Below are positions 53,256 to 62,064 of a stretch of 64,000 bases of DNA, piece by piece. Each line of letters begins with the position of its first letter. Positions within the stretch are counted from its first letter, which is position 1. Location: positions 1 to 64,000 of the forward strand of contig JAFXCD010000044.1 of assembly GCA_017521605.1 (NCBI GenBank), written 5' to 3'. The stretch is from Lachnospiraceae bacterium (lineage in GTDB: Bacteria > Bacillota > Clostridia > Lachnospirales > Lachnospiraceae). The notes beneath the pieces were generated by a model that saw nothing but the letters and a program-made list of their open reading frames with translations, was not told where the DNA came from and did no database searches. A program made the position numbers and the translations under genes.

Positions 53256-53284
53256 GACCTGTTCTTTTTCGGACGGGTCTTTTT
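53256..53284 (+). terminator. Terminator of the lipoprotein gene
   Basis: GACCTGTTC with GGACGGGTC (with G-U pairs) around a TTTTTC loop, followed by TTTTT. Ends before the next gene. Confidence 0.8.
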
Positions 53285-53325
53285 CATAATATTCAATACT
53301 TACAATCTACAAAGGAGAAATTAAT

Positions 53326-54294
53326 ATGTTTTGTAACAATTGCGGAAAACAAATTGCAGACAATGTAGCATTCTGTCCTGAATGTGGTGCAAAATTAACT
53401 GCGACTACGGACACTCCGGTAGCTCAAGAACCTGTTGTAGCTCCAACTCCTGTTGCACAGGCACCCCAAAAGAAAAGTAAGGGACCTATCATTGTAATTG
53501 TAATTCTCTTATTACTTGTTATAGCATTAGGAATTGTTATCTGGTACTTAATGAGCGACAACTATAAGGGTAATCGTGATGCAAAGGAGTCTACTGAGGC
53601 CTTTGCTGATGAAGACGAGGACGAAGAAGAAAAGGAAGATGAAGATGAAGATGAGGAAGCTACTCCGGAACCTACCGAAGAGCCTACTCCGGAACCTACT
53701 GAAGAACCTACTCCGGAACCTACTCCGGAACCTACTCCGGAACCTACTCCGGAACCCACCGAAGAGCCTGAAGTGGAACCTACCGATGATCCTGAAGTAG
53801 ATCCTACCGACGATCCTGAAGTAGATCCTACCGACGATTCTGTTGTATGGAATGACCCTGTATTTGATGTAGACCCCTCTGATTATGAAATATGTACTGT
53901 TTATGAAACAGAAATGGAAGCCAGTGGTCTTACTATTACTGATAAGCAGACTATTCTTGCTGATGGTGATATAGTTGCTATATTAATTGAGTCTACTGTT
54001 ATTGACCTCTCCGATTTTTCCGAGGATGAAATTGCCCTCTATGCAGAAGTATATGATGCGACTTATAGCTCCATCGGTGAAAATGCTCCTGAATCTGTAG
54101 AAGTTATTAATGGTTTAGATGGTGATTCTTATCGTTTTGAGATGATTATCTATTTGGAAGATGCTGATTTGAAGGAATTAGCAGATGCAGGATATATCTC
54201 CATTACCTCTGGTTCTGCTGAAACCGCCAAGTTCATTTCTTACAAACAAACTTGTGACGGCTTAGAAGCCAGCGGATACACCTTATCTGAATAA
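53326..54294 (+). CDS. Zinc-ribbon, transmembrane, EPTPEPT-repeat protein with a YehR-like domain
   Basis: Protein of 322 residues: an N-terminal zinc ribbon (CNNCGKQI...CPECGAKL, 3-24), a short Pro-rich linker, one transmembrane helix (about 54-75), an acidic DEDE region and a Glu-Pro-Thr repeat stalk (about 112-170), then a C-terminal domain (190-322) closely matching the preceding lipoprotein, for example SYKQTCDGLEASGY against SFKQTCEGLEKAGY. AAGGAGAAA precedes the ATG. The cytoplasmic zinc ribbon may report on the outer domain, but this is speculative. The repeat region also makes misleading serine- and glycine-rich frames on the other strand. Confidence 0.85.
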   Translation: MFCNNCGKQIADNVAFCPECGAKLTATTDTPVAQEPVVAPTPVAQAPQKKSKGPIIVIVILLLLVIALGIVIWYLMSDNYKGNRDAKESTEAFADEDEDEEEKEDEDEDEEATPEPTEEPTPEPTEEPTPEPTPEPTPEPTPEPTEEPEVEPTDDPEVDPTDDPEVDPTDDSVVWNDPVFDVDPSDYEICTVYETEMEASGLTITDKQTILADGDIVAILIESTVIDLSDFSEDEIALYAEVYDATYSSIGENAPESVEVINGLDGDSYRFEMIIYLEDADLKELADAGYISITSGSAETAKFISYKQTCDGLEASGYTLSE

Positions 54295-54306
54295 TGGATT
54301 ATGTTA

Positions 54307-54338
54307 AAGGGCTTGTCCGATTGGGCAAGCCCTTTTCT
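54307..54338 (+). terminator. Terminator between converging genes
   Basis: The stem AAGGGCTTG/CAAGCCCTT with TCCGATTGGG between, followed by TTCTT. It serves the plus-strand gene and also lies just before the end of the minus-strand coat gene. Confidence 0.85.
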
Positions 54339-54347
54339 TAAAATCTT

Positions 54348-54608
54348 TTATAATGACGATGTGCTAAACAAACTCTTTACATGAGCCACTGCTTCTTCAC
54401 TAGCCTTTGCGGCTGGCACATAATATGACTTCTCACGTGCAATCTGATACAGCTCCTCCTGGCTCTGTTCACAGGCAGTACGGAATTGTTTCAAAGTTTG
54501 CTTTAATTCCTTATTTTCTGTCTGTGCTATAATAGCACCATAACGTCCCAATTCACCATTGATACCTGCCAAAGTATCGGCTACCATTGTCTTTTCCTGC
54601 ATCCTCAT
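54348..54608 (-). CDS. CotF-like spore coat protein
   Basis: Protein of 86 residues, helical, in the CotF/spore coat protein style (VADTLAGINGELGRYGAIIAQ and LKQFRTACEQSQEELYQIA). AAGGAGGTGG precedes the ATG at 54608. It is the second gene of a two-gene unit with the upstream coat-type gene 14 bp away. Expected to be made in the mother cell during sporulation. Confidence 0.75.
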   Translation of the reverse strand: MRMQEKTMVADTLAGINGELGRYGAIIAQTENKELKQTLKQFRTACEQSQEELYQIAREKSYYVPAAKASEEAVAHVKSLFSTSSL

Positions 54609-54621
54609 ACAAACCACCTCC

Positions 54622-54807
54622 TTAACCTAAAAACTTCATCAGCTGCTGCTTGTTTTCCATAGCGGATTTAGCCCCTTTATCAAAAAATTGCTTAATCTGG
54701 GGATCCTGTGCCTCTGCTGCATACTCCTGAAGCTTACAATGTGTGGTCTCAAAGCCACCAATTAAGTGGCGTAAATTTTGTAATTCCAATTCTGAAATAT
54801 TGCTCAT
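54622..54807 (-). CDS. Small spore-coat-like protein
   Basis: A 61-residue helical protein (LRHLIGGFETTHCKLQEYA) of the small CotF-associated type. GGAGGTATGG precedes the ATG at 54807. It is the first gene of the two-gene unit. Role probably in spore coat assembly; named by resemblance and pairing only. Confidence 0.7.
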   Translation of the reverse strand: MSNISELELQNLRHLIGGFETTHCKLQEYAAEAQDPQIKQFFDKGAKSAMENKQQLMKFLG

Positions 54808-54916
54808 AACCATACCTCCATTTCCATTTGTGGTGGGAATCGCTCACCCCAATTAGTATGTGTGAATGCATCAGGATTCATACATGGGAAAAGAGCCCAG
54901 TGAAGGAACCACTCCA

Positions 54917-55609
54917 CTATATCAGTGGAACAAAGAAGGATATTGCTATCACTGAAAGAATTCCTGTTACTACAATGGACAGGCTACTCATGGCTCCTTC
55001 AATTTCTCCCTTTTCCATGGCTTTAGCTGCCCCTAATGCATGAGCTGCCGTTCCCAGTGCCAATCCTATAGCAATTGGTTCTCGGATCTTAAGTAATCTC
55101 AACCACATATCTGCCAGTATGGTACCGGAGATTCCGCTTATACTAATGGATATCACCGTTAATGCCACTACTCCACCTATTTTCTCCGAAACGCCCATAC
55201 CGATAGCAGTAGTAATGGATTTTGGCAGAATAGACACATATTGCTCATGAGTAAGACCAAAAAGCAAACTTAGAATATAAATACTAACCATTGCAGTCAA
55301 TACACCGGATAGTACTCCTCCCACTATAGCCAAGGGGTACTTTTTTAGCAACACCAGTTGGCGATATAGCGGAATAGCCAGACAGACTGTTGCCGGTGTC
55401 AGTAAAAAACTTATAGGACGAACACTTTCCTGATAAGTCTTGTATTCTATATCTAATGCTACCAAAATACCTATGATAAGGACTGCTCCTACCAATAATG
55501 GATTGGCCAAAGGAAATTTAACTTTCCGCTTCACTGCAAGCCCGATTTCATAGCAGACAAGAGTCAGCACCATACCAAAATATGCAGATTCCTTAAACAA
55601 CTCCTTCAT
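54917..55609 (-). CDS. lrgB: LrgB/CidB-like membrane protein
   Basis: Membrane protein of 230 residues with the LrgB layout: VLTLVCYEIGLAVKRKVKFP, LLTPATVCLAIPLYRQ, ILPKSITTAIGMGVSEKIGG and GTAAHALGAAKAMEKGE. Its start overlaps the end of lrgA by 4 bp. LrgAB-type systems affect murein hydrolase activity and can carry pyruvate in some organisms. Confidence 0.93.
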   Translation of the reverse strand: MKELFKESAYFGMVLTLVCYEIGLAVKRKVKFPLANPLLVGAVLIIGILVALDIEYKTYQESVRPISFLLTPATVCLAIPLYRQLVLLKKYPLAIVGGVLSGVLTAMVSIYILSLLFGLTHEQYVSILPKSITTAIGMGVSEKIGGVVALTVISISISGISGTILADMWLRLLKIREPIAIGLALGTAAHALGAAKAMEKGEIEGAMSSLSIVVTGILSVIAISFFVPLI

Positions 55610-55968
55610 GCTTCTTCCTTTTTTCCTTTCCTCAAAATCATCTGACTAACTAACCCTGTCACCCCCATTATTAACAATGTGGTAACAATACAAATCACCA
55701 AAAGAGGAAGAGCCATCTGCTTCATAATCTCTACACCATTCATCATTCCTACAGTAGGAGGAATAAATAACAGTGCAATATTGCTTAATAAAAAATCTGC
55801 TGTATCCTGTACCTCTTCCAAAGGTAAAAGTTTAGTCGTCAGAGCCAACAACATCAGTATCAGCCCATAGATACTGGCTGCTATTGGTAGCGAAATGTAA
55901 TACTCCAGCAGTTCAGCCATCAGGCATATTCCCAAAATTATACTTATTTGTTTGATATATTTTACCAT
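55606..55968 (-). CDS. lrgA: LrgA/CidA-like membrane protein
   Basis: Holin-like protein of 120 residues with four hydrophobic segments; LLEYYISLPIAASIYGLILM and FIPPTVGMMNGVEIM fit the family. I set the start at 55968, with GGAG six nt upstream; an ATG four codons earlier has no site. Partner of LrgB, directly downstream. Confidence 0.88.
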   Translation of the reverse strand: MVKYIKQISIILGICLMAELLEYYISLPIAASIYGLILMLLALTTKLLPLEEVQDTADFLLSNIALLFIPPTVGMMNGVEIMKQMALPLLVICIVTTLLIMGVTGLVSQMILRKGKKEEA

Positions 55969-56010
55969 GTTGTACTCCATGCTTTTTTTGTTTCAATGAG
56001 ATGTCCATAA

Positions 56011-56042
56011 TATAAAAGAACAGACTAAGAATAGTCTGTCCG
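56011..56042 (-). terminator. Terminator of the DUF6472 gene
   Basis: On the minus strand the stem ACAGACTA/TAGTCTGT (extended by GG) is followed by TCTTTTAT. It lies about 85 bp after the stop. Confidence 0.75.
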
Positions 56043-56123
56043 GAAATTAATATTTTATGAATTGATAAGGCTTCACAAAAGAAAATGCCTGCTTCGCAGT
56101 CGCTTCCTTTTTGCTTGCTCGCC

Positions 56124-56303
56124 TTACATCTGATGTCTTACTACTGCGTACTCATCATCAGCACTATAATAAGGACATTCCCATTGACTGCCGGAAAGGA
56201 ATCGATACATCTCATCCTCATCCAGATTTACCATACAACAATAGCAATCATAATCCTCATCATATACATAATTCGCACAAGAATCACAACTTGTCGCTGC
56301 CAT
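56124..56303 (-). CDS. DUF6472-like Cys-rich miniprotein
   Basis: A 59-residue protein opening MAATSCDSCANYVYDED with a second CYCCMVNLDEDEM segment and a final WECPYYSADDEY part; six Cys suggest a metal-binding fold. It matches the small Cys-rich DUF6472 family I know from Lachnospiraceae. AGGAGG lies directly before the ATG. No function is known for this family. Confidence 0.85.
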   Translation of the reverse strand: MAATSCDSCANYVYDEDYDCYCCMVNLDEDEMYRFLSGSQWECPYYSADDEYAVVRHQM

Positions 56304-56317
56304 AATTACCTCCTAAT

Positions 56318-56863
56318 TTAATTAATCTCTATCCAATAACGTTTCATTTGACTTCCGTCCACATCTATAATTTTTTCAAAAATACCACCATTTGCCAATA
56401 TGGTTTTTTCACTGGCTATATTATCCACATTACAAGTGGCCAGAAACTGTTTTATCCCCAAGTTCTTTGCTTTTTGCAGATTAAGTCTTAGCATTTCCTT
56501 GGCATAGCCTTTCCCTCTTTCCGAAGGCCGTACAGTATAACCACTATGTCCTCCCCAAGTCCCCAATATGGGGTGATTAATATGATGTCGCAAATCAATA
56601 ATCCCTACGATTCGCATGTCTGTCTGTCGCACTGCCAAAAACATATGGGAGGGCACTTCGGTCCCGGTCTGCTCACAGGTTTCCTCCTTCTTTCGAAGTC
56701 TGCAAATAGCAATCCACTCTTCAGCAGTAGTACAAGTATCCAAGGAAAGGCAACCTGCAAACTGATCCTCATTCTCTGCATCATATTCAAACACTTCCTG
56801 CCGAAAGGCCCAGATATCATCTGAGTAGTCTTCCGTGGGCTCTACTAAAGTTATATTGTACAC
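56318..56863 (-). CDS. GNAT-family N-acetyltransferase
   Basis: Acetyltransferase of 181 residues with SGYTVRPSERGKGYAKEML (acetyl-CoA loop) and ATCNVDNIASEKTILANGG, as in RimL/YjaB-like GNATs. The GTG start has AAGGAGG eight nt upstream. It lies 14 bp before the DUF6472 gene on the same strand, so the two may be co-transcribed. Confidence 0.85.
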   Translation of the reverse strand: MYNITLVEPTEDYSDDIWAFRQEVFEYDAENEDQFAGCLSLDTCTTAEEWIAICRLRKKEETCEQTGTEVPSHMFLAVRQTDMRIVGIIDLRHHINHPILGTWGGHSGYTVRPSERGKGYAKEMLRLNLQKAKNLGIKQFLATCNVDNIASEKTILANGGIFEKIIDVDGSQMKRYWIEIN

Positions 56864-56914
56864 TTTATTTTCCTCCTTTATGATTCAAACACCAACCACA
56901 TTTATTCTTCGCTT

Positions 56915-57376
56915 TTATATCCTTAACTCGCTTGCCAACTTCTCATATCTTGCCTGCTCGGTTTGCTTCACCTCAAATAGCGGGTTATACATTACATGTT
57001 GCAATACATCCGCATCCTTTAATATCTCATCCAATGCAGCATGTGTAATTGCTTTATCACTATGACGATAAATGGCTGTACAAATATTTTCTATCTCTTC
57101 TTCAGAAAAAATCTTAAGGTTCTCCAATATTTCCCTTGCCATGACAGCCCCTTTGTGGGCATGGTCAGTAGAATCCATTTTCGCATAAGAATAAATATCA
57201 TGCAACATTCCGGCAATTACCGCCATCTCTGTATTTTCTTCACGCTTCTTAGCAAGTAATGCACAGACTTGCGCCACTCCATATAAATGTACATAAGCAC
57301 ATCTGCGTTCTTCTGTATCAAGCATACTGAGCAATATTTCATCCACCTGCTGACGTACCAATTCAATCCTGTTCAT
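56915..57376 (-). CDS. HD-domain phosphohydrolase
   Basis: Protein of 153 residues with the HD set: the first His in AYVHLYGV, the HD pair in GMLHDIYSY, HAHKGAVMA, RHSDKAI and Asp in KDADVLQH. Such small HD proteins hydrolyse nucleotides or phosphate esters; the substrate here is unknown. Start chosen at the first ATG. Confidence 0.88.
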   Translation of the reverse strand: MNRIELVRQQVDEILLSMLDTEERRCAYVHLYGVAQVCALLAKKREENTEMAVIAGMLHDIYSYAKMDSTDHAHKGAVMAREILENLKIFSEEEIENICTAIYRHSDKAITHAALDEILKDADVLQHVMYNPLFEVKQTEQARYEKLASELRI

Positions 57377-57449
57377 TTATCCTACTTTTCCTTCCTAAAA
57401 ATCCATCCTCTGCTCATCTGTCAAAAGCAGCTTTCCGCTTCCCTTGAGA

Positions 57450-58361
57450 TTACTTAGGTATCTCCCTCACGGAAACCTCTGTCCAAGCCGGTACAAATCC
57501 AGCTTTCAATCCTACTGTCTGGGATAGGATATGGGATTCACCTGTTCCATAGAAAGGTACTTTTCCTCTGCGTAACACTTCCTCCTTCATAGCTCTCACC
57601 AATCTGTGTCCCAAACCCTGACCCGCATAATCCGTGTCCACATTGATACCGATTTGCCACAGATACTTACCGTCCCTGCTGACTCCAGCCATACCACACA
57701 TGTGGCTTTGGTCGAAGTCCTTGCGTTCCTTGTCACCATCGCTCAATTGCACTGTTTTTTGCTCATCTCGCATAACAGTTACTGCCAACATATCCGGATG
57801 TTCTTCCCAAAAGCTGATAGCACTGGTAAAGCGATTATTCTCCTTAAACTTCAGAATTTCCTCCTGCTCATACCAGATTAATTCCTGAGCATCTACACTG
57901 CCTTTTGCCGCTTTATCATAGATGTTGCTTGCCTCAAAACTATTATCTTCATCCTCTGACACATTACCTTCTTCCGGCAAAAAATAGACATGAGTGTCAT
58001 AAATCTCCTGTCCATACTCCTTTAACTTCTCATCTAATTTCCTCAGATTTTTATAATCACAAAACCATTCCGGCTTATAATGGCTATACTGCTCTACAAC
58101 CCAGTCATAGATTCTTTCATCACAGCAGATAAGCAATTGTCCTAAGCATATGATTGCCCGAAAGAACGACGTTCTCTCAGCATAATTTCGAGTACCGTCT
58201 CCAACCACATCCATAGTCCCCGGCACATACACTGCCTTCTGAATCAGCACACGTTTTTCTCTATTCTTTTTATATTCCTCCCAAGGTAGTCCCACATCCA
58301 GACAAAATTGTTTTTGGGCTACCTCCAGACATTTTTTATCTAAATTCAAGCTATTGCTCAT
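57450..58361 (-). CDS. Large GNAT acetyltransferase with an N-terminal extension
   Basis: Protein of 303 residues. The C-terminal third contains the acetyl-CoA loop YAGQGLGHRLVRAM and GESHILSQTVGLKAGFVPAW, so it is a GNAT. The first 190 residues include GTRNYAERTSFFRAIICLGQLL and WFCDYKNLRKLD and may bind the substrate. Substrate unknown. Confidence 0.8.
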   Translation of the reverse strand: MSNSLNLDKKCLEVAQKQFCLDVGLPWEEYKKNREKRVLIQKAVYVPGTMDVVGDGTRNYAERTSFFRAIICLGQLLICCDERIYDWVVEQYSHYKPEWFCDYKNLRKLDEKLKEYGQEIYDTHVYFLPEEGNVSEDEDNSFEASNIYDKAAKGSVDAQELIWYEQEEILKFKENNRFTSAISFWEEHPDMLAVTVMRDEQKTVQLSDGDKERKDFDQSHMCGMAGVSRDGKYLWQIGINVDTDYAGQGLGHRLVRAMKEEVLRRGKVPFYGTGESHILSQTVGLKAGFVPAWTEVSVREIPK

Positions 58362-58399
58362 ACTGTTGCTTCCTTTTATTTTACCCTACACACCTTAAC

Positions 58400-59026
58400 T
58401 CAAGCATTATTCTTCTCAAAAACAATGGTTCCAACCTCATAAGGGTGGTCCAGATATAACAATTCCCCCGCCTTGGAATGATACTTTAAAATATTCCCAA
58501 TAATCAGCATATCCCCTCCGCCGCCAATAATCATTATTATGCTAAACAATAATAAAAAGCTTTGTGCAAACACTATTGCCGATACTGCCGGCAGCAAGCC
58601 CAACACAATGGTAGGCATAATGGCCGCCAATAACATGGGTCTTTTCTTCATTGGTTCATTACAGGTACAATACGGAGTCGCATACTTCCATATAATACCA
58701 AACTCTATGGATTTCCACCCTTTTTCAGCAAAAGAAGCCCAAGTAATACCATGAATCAGTTCATGCACTACAATACCCACAAACATGGCTACAAAAAATA
58801 GCAATTCATTATGATTTTGCATAAAGGGATTCCCGTATAAAATCACATAGATTACTATTTCAATCACTATAAATGGTAAAGCAACAGCCACACCCAACAG
58901 ATTTGCTTTTAATGCATCCAATTTTAGTTCTACTTTTTGATATCCTTTTTCCTGCATCTGTACTTCCAACAACTCAAATGTTCTTTTTCTGCGCTCCTCT
59001 GCCTTTGTAAGTTTTCTCTCACTCAC
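58400..59026 (-). CDS. DUF3267-like membrane protein
   Basis: Integral membrane protein of 208 residues with about four segments. VGIVVHELIHGITWASF has the HExxH motif of the family (a membrane metalloprotease-like site), and a CNEPMKKRPMLLAAIMPTIVLG segment follows. DUF3267 proteins are putative zinc metalloproteases of unknown function. Confidence 0.8.
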   Translation of the reverse strand: MSERKLTKAEERRKRTFELLEVQMQEKGYQKVELKLDALKANLLGVAVALPFIVIEIVIYVILYGNPFMQNHNELLFFVAMFVGIVVHELIHGITWASFAEKGWKSIEFGIIWKYATPYCTCNEPMKKRPMLLAAIMPTIVLGLLPAVSAIVFAQSFLLLFSIIMIIGGGGDMLIIGNILKYHSKAGELLYLDHPYEVGTIVFEKNNA

Positions 59027-59070
59027 TGTTGTATTCCCTCCATGGTCTCAAAATAGTCCTTTCTGTTTTC

Positions 59071-60219
59071 CTACTCCTTGATTAATACTTTTTCTGATTC
59101 CTCAATAATAGGACCATTCACTTCCTTAATAACATTAACCAAATGCAAAATAAGTCGTCCTTCCTCCAGTTGGGCAACCAATATCGCTTCTCCCTTCACC
59201 GAACGGAAATCGTCCTTTAACTCTCCAAAATCTGAAATTCCAAGATATTCTGCCAATTTTTCCTGATACGCATCCTGAGGTATACCCCAGTTGGTGATAT
59301 CCACACCTTTCGTAAGCTGTTGCCTGCTAATTTCCCAATCACCAATCGTTTCCTCCGATGCAGAACTATCTGCATCTCCCTGCTGTGAAGTTGCATCCAT
59401 CCCCATCAATTCCCTATATGCCTGCTCCATAGTTGAGTGCATTTCCTCCACCTTGTGACGATCTGCTTCTACCCGAGCACGATAAATATACTCCACATAA
59501 TTGAATTCTGTGGCTTTTATTCCCCAAAATATCAATCCCATTACCAACAAAACAAATATCGCTTTTTCCAAACTGATTCTGTCTTTTCTGTATTTATCTA
59601 TTTCTACATCTTCTTTATATTCTTCATTACACATCTGCTTACGATGCTTAAAAGCCATAAACAACCAATATAGATCGATTATCAGCAATACTCCAAAGAA
59701 GAAGCCTATACCATCAAAAAAACTCCAGTTACAGCAAAACCACACATTTATCGTCAGCAAACATAACCATATATATCCATAAATTATAAAAAAGACTTTA
59801 CTCCTACGATTATAGGGCTTCTGTTCCAAAATCACCTCTGTCCGGGGTACCTTTTCTAAAATAAATCCATAGTCTCTACTACGCCAGGGGATTTCATAAC
59901 CATACTTTTCTAAACGATATAAATAGCATTTCCCACTTAACCAATATGCCAATAGAATGAGAAACAGACATCCAAACATTGCCAAAAACAGCCCTGCTAC
60001 CGGATCCACGTATTCTGCAATTACAACAGACGTCAAAAATGCAAATGCCGACACTATTGTCAGAATCCCAAACAGTCTCACTGTCCATCCATCATATTTA
60101 ATCAATGTAACTGTTTCTGTCTGCGCATACTCAAACAAATATCGTTTTCTATTGTTTATTCGCAAATCTCCTGTCATAATCCACATGACTGCAAAGAATA
60201 TAACTAATGAACCTATCAT
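59071..60219 (-). CDS. Multi-helix membrane protein
   Basis: Protein of 382 residues. About five hydrophobic segments: near the start (VIFFAVMWIMT), a pair near 50-95, two near 150-190, and one near 235-255 (VLLVMGLIFWGIKA). The C-terminal 120 residues are outside, with a soluble domain including WEISRQQLTKGVDIT and AQLEEGRLILHLVNV. The ATG at 60219 has GGGAGGAAA upstream. No family recognised. Confidence 0.6.
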   Translation of the reverse strand: MIGSLVIFFAVMWIMTGDLRINNRKRYLFEYAQTETVTLIKYDGWTVRLFGILTIVSAFAFLTSVVIAEYVDPVAGLFLAMFGCLFLILLAYWLSGKCYLYRLEKYGYEIPWRSRDYGFILEKVPRTEVILEQKPYNRRSKVFFIIYGYIWLCLLTINVWFCCNWSFFDGIGFFFGVLLIIDLYWLFMAFKHRKQMCNEEYKEDVEIDKYRKDRISLEKAIFVLLVMGLIFWGIKATEFNYVEYIYRARVEADRHKVEEMHSTMEQAYRELMGMDATSQQGDADSSASEETIGDWEISRQQLTKGVDITNWGIPQDAYQEKLAEYLGISDFGELKDDFRSVKGEAILVAQLEEGRLILHLVNVIKEVNGPIIEESEKVLIKE

Positions 60220-60293
60220 TTTGTTTTCCTCCCATTGTGGCTTACAATATCGGCCTCCTTCTGATAGGGAATATTGTACTTTATCCATCCTTA

Positions 60294-61136
60294 TCATTCC
60301 ACATGTAAATGCTGATAAATCTCTCTCTTTCCTACCCCTCTGTCCTTGGCTACCTGCTTCATGGCAGACTTTTCATCCATGCCTTGCTTCTCATAGTAAG
60401 CCATATGCTCCTCAATGCTCATATTCTCCCAGGAAGAAATCTCCTCCTGACGTTTTTCTTCCAGGCTCTTGCCTTCCAACACCAGCACATATTCTCCGCG
60501 AGGCTCCTCTGTTTTATAATATTCCAGAGCCTGTTCCAAGGTGGTAGGGAATATGGTCTCAAACTTCTTGGTTAACTCCCTGCAAAGGGTAATCTTTCGC
60601 TCTCCCAAGGCTTCATAAAGCTCCTCTAAGGTACGCACCAGATGATGGGGTGCCTCATACAAAATCATGGTGCGGCTTTCATTTTGCAGTTCCTTCAATA
60701 CTGCTGCCTTTTCCTTTTTATCTGCCGGCAAAAATCCCTCAAAACAAAATCTTCTGGTACTTAAGCCCGACAAAGTCAGAGCGGTAATGCAAGCTGCTGG
60801 TCCGGGCAGAGAAGTCACGGTAATCCCCTGCTCGTGACACATTTTCACCAGCACCTCGCCCGGGTCTGAAATGGCAGGGGTTCCTGCATCCGTAATCAGG
60901 GCAATATTCTGCCCATTCTGCATCTGTCCGATAAGCTGGTAGGCCTTTTCCACCTTGTTATATTCATGATAACTGGTCATGGGGGTATGTATATCAAAGT
61001 GATTCAGCAACTTAATACTGTTTCGGGTATCCTCTGCTGCTATCACATCCACTATATTCAAAGTCTCTACCACTCGTGGCGTCATATCTCCCAGATTCCC
61101 GATGGGAGTTGCACACAAATACAATTTTCCTGCCAT
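60294..61136 (-). CDS. rsmI: 16S rRNA (cytidine(1402)-2'-O)-methyltransferase
   Basis: Enzyme of 280 residues that methylates cytidine 1402 of 16S rRNA using S-adenosylmethionine. GNLGDMTPRVVETL, AAEDTRNSIKLL, LITDAGTPAISDPG and LPGPAACITAL are the family motifs. A basic C-terminal tail completes it. The order ricT, trmN6, rsmI is common in Firmicutes, here interrupted by a MerR gene and a palindromic element. Confidence 0.96.
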   Translation of the reverse strand: MAGKLYLCATPIGNLGDMTPRVVETLNIVDVIAAEDTRNSIKLLNHFDIHTPMTSYHEYNKVEKAYQLIGQMQNGQNIALITDAGTPAISDPGEVLVKMCHEQGITVTSLPGPAACITALTLSGLSTRRFCFEGFLPADKKEKAAVLKELQNESRTMILYEAPHHLVRTLEELYEALGERKITLCRELTKKFETIFPTTLEQALEYYKTEEPRGEYVLVLEGKSLEEKRQEEISSWENMSIEEHMAYYEKQGMDEKSAMKQVAKDRGVGKREIYQHLHVE

Positions 61137-61182
61137 AAAAATTCCTTTCTCCGGTCATTCACAAATAGCTATCCCTTTGGCA

Positions 61183-61944
61183 TTACCACCCAAATCTTCT
61201 GGACAGTGCAATCAACAAAATACATAACACAAACAAAGCCTCAAATGACCAAAACATTATTTTATTTCTCATTTGCAACACTTCCGGACGCTTCCTGCCC
61301 ACTAAGAATACAGGAATACCCACCAACAATTCTAATACAAGAATAAATACTAATCCCCATACTCCGTCCAGTACACTCTGCAGCGACCAATCTTGGTACA
61401 GCAGACAACGCACAACTACATATACTATCAGACATGCCAATACATTCAGAAACATCTGGCCGATTCCTACTGACAAATTCCCTTCGCAGTCAGCTATATT
61501 AAAAAACTCCAGCAGAATACCCTTTTCATAATGCACCATATCCTTGGCAATATCCAGAAAACGATTGCCCTTCTTTTCCTCTTCTTCTATTACATTCCAG
61601 TACTTATCTGCTTCAAAGGTCTCGATTTCTTCTTGCTCCTCCTGAAGCCTCCTACATACCAAAAGAGCACCTTTCAGTTCCTCAATCTGCTTTTCCAAAT
61701 TTACAATGTTTTCAGTCACCGCCTCCGATAACGGCTTGACTCCATCCAACACATCTTCAATATCCGTAATGGACATTCCTAATTTTCGAAAAATAATAAT
61801 TTTACGAAGTCGCATTACATCTTCTTCACTGTACTCCCGATAACCGTTCTCGCCTCGCTGAGGATTGATTAACCCTTCCTTTTCATAAAAGCGTACGGTA
61901 GCTCTGGGCACCTCCAAGTACTGCTCAATCTCTTTAATTGTCAT
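61183..61944 (-). CDS. MerR-family regulator with C-terminal transmembrane helices
   Basis: Protein of 253 residues. The N-terminal winged helix-turn-helix (IKEIEQYLEVPRATVRFYEK with GYREYSEEDVMRL) is MerR type; a coiled-coil of about 40 residues follows (AVTENIVNLEKQIEELKGA). The C-terminal half has three hydrophobic segments (about 160-180, 190-212, 228-247), so this regulator is likely membrane-bound and may sense a membrane signal. It has its own MerR-type promoter. AGGAGG precedes the ATG. Confidence 0.85.
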   Translation of the reverse strand: MTIKEIEQYLEVPRATVRFYEKEGLINPQRGENGYREYSEEDVMRLRKIIIFRKLGMSITDIEDVLDGVKPLSEAVTENIVNLEKQIEELKGALLVCRRLQEEQEEIETFEADKYWNVIEEEEKKGNRFLDIAKDMVHYEKGILLEFFNIADCEGNLSVGIGQMFLNVLACLIVYVVVRCLLYQDWSLQSVLDGVWGLVFILVLELLVGIPVFLVGRKRPEVLQMRNKIMFWSFEALFVLCILLIALSRRFGW

Positions 61945-61978
61945 AACTAATTCCTCCTGTATTCATGATTTTGAGCAT

Positions 61979-62009
61979 ACTGTAAGGTATAAACAAGGTT
62001 TACAGTCAA
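61979..62009 (-). promoter_or_regulatory. MerR-type promoter of the regulator gene
   Basis: On the minus strand: TTGACT (forward 62004-62009), a 19-nt spacer and TACAGT (forward 61979-61984). The long spacer with an inner dyad GTAAAC...GTTTATAC is characteristic of promoters that MerR proteins unwind. It suggests autoregulation. Confidence 0.75.
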
Positions 62010-62064
62010 GGTTTTTTTGAAAATTTGTTTCAATTTGCTTCGTTTTACTAATTTATAGACTGCA

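Noticed and set aside
53562-53800. Glycine/serine- and lysine/leucine-rich frames opposite or within the EPT repeat region
   Set aside because: They are shifted readings of the Glu-Pro-Thr repeat of the real gene at 53326-54294.
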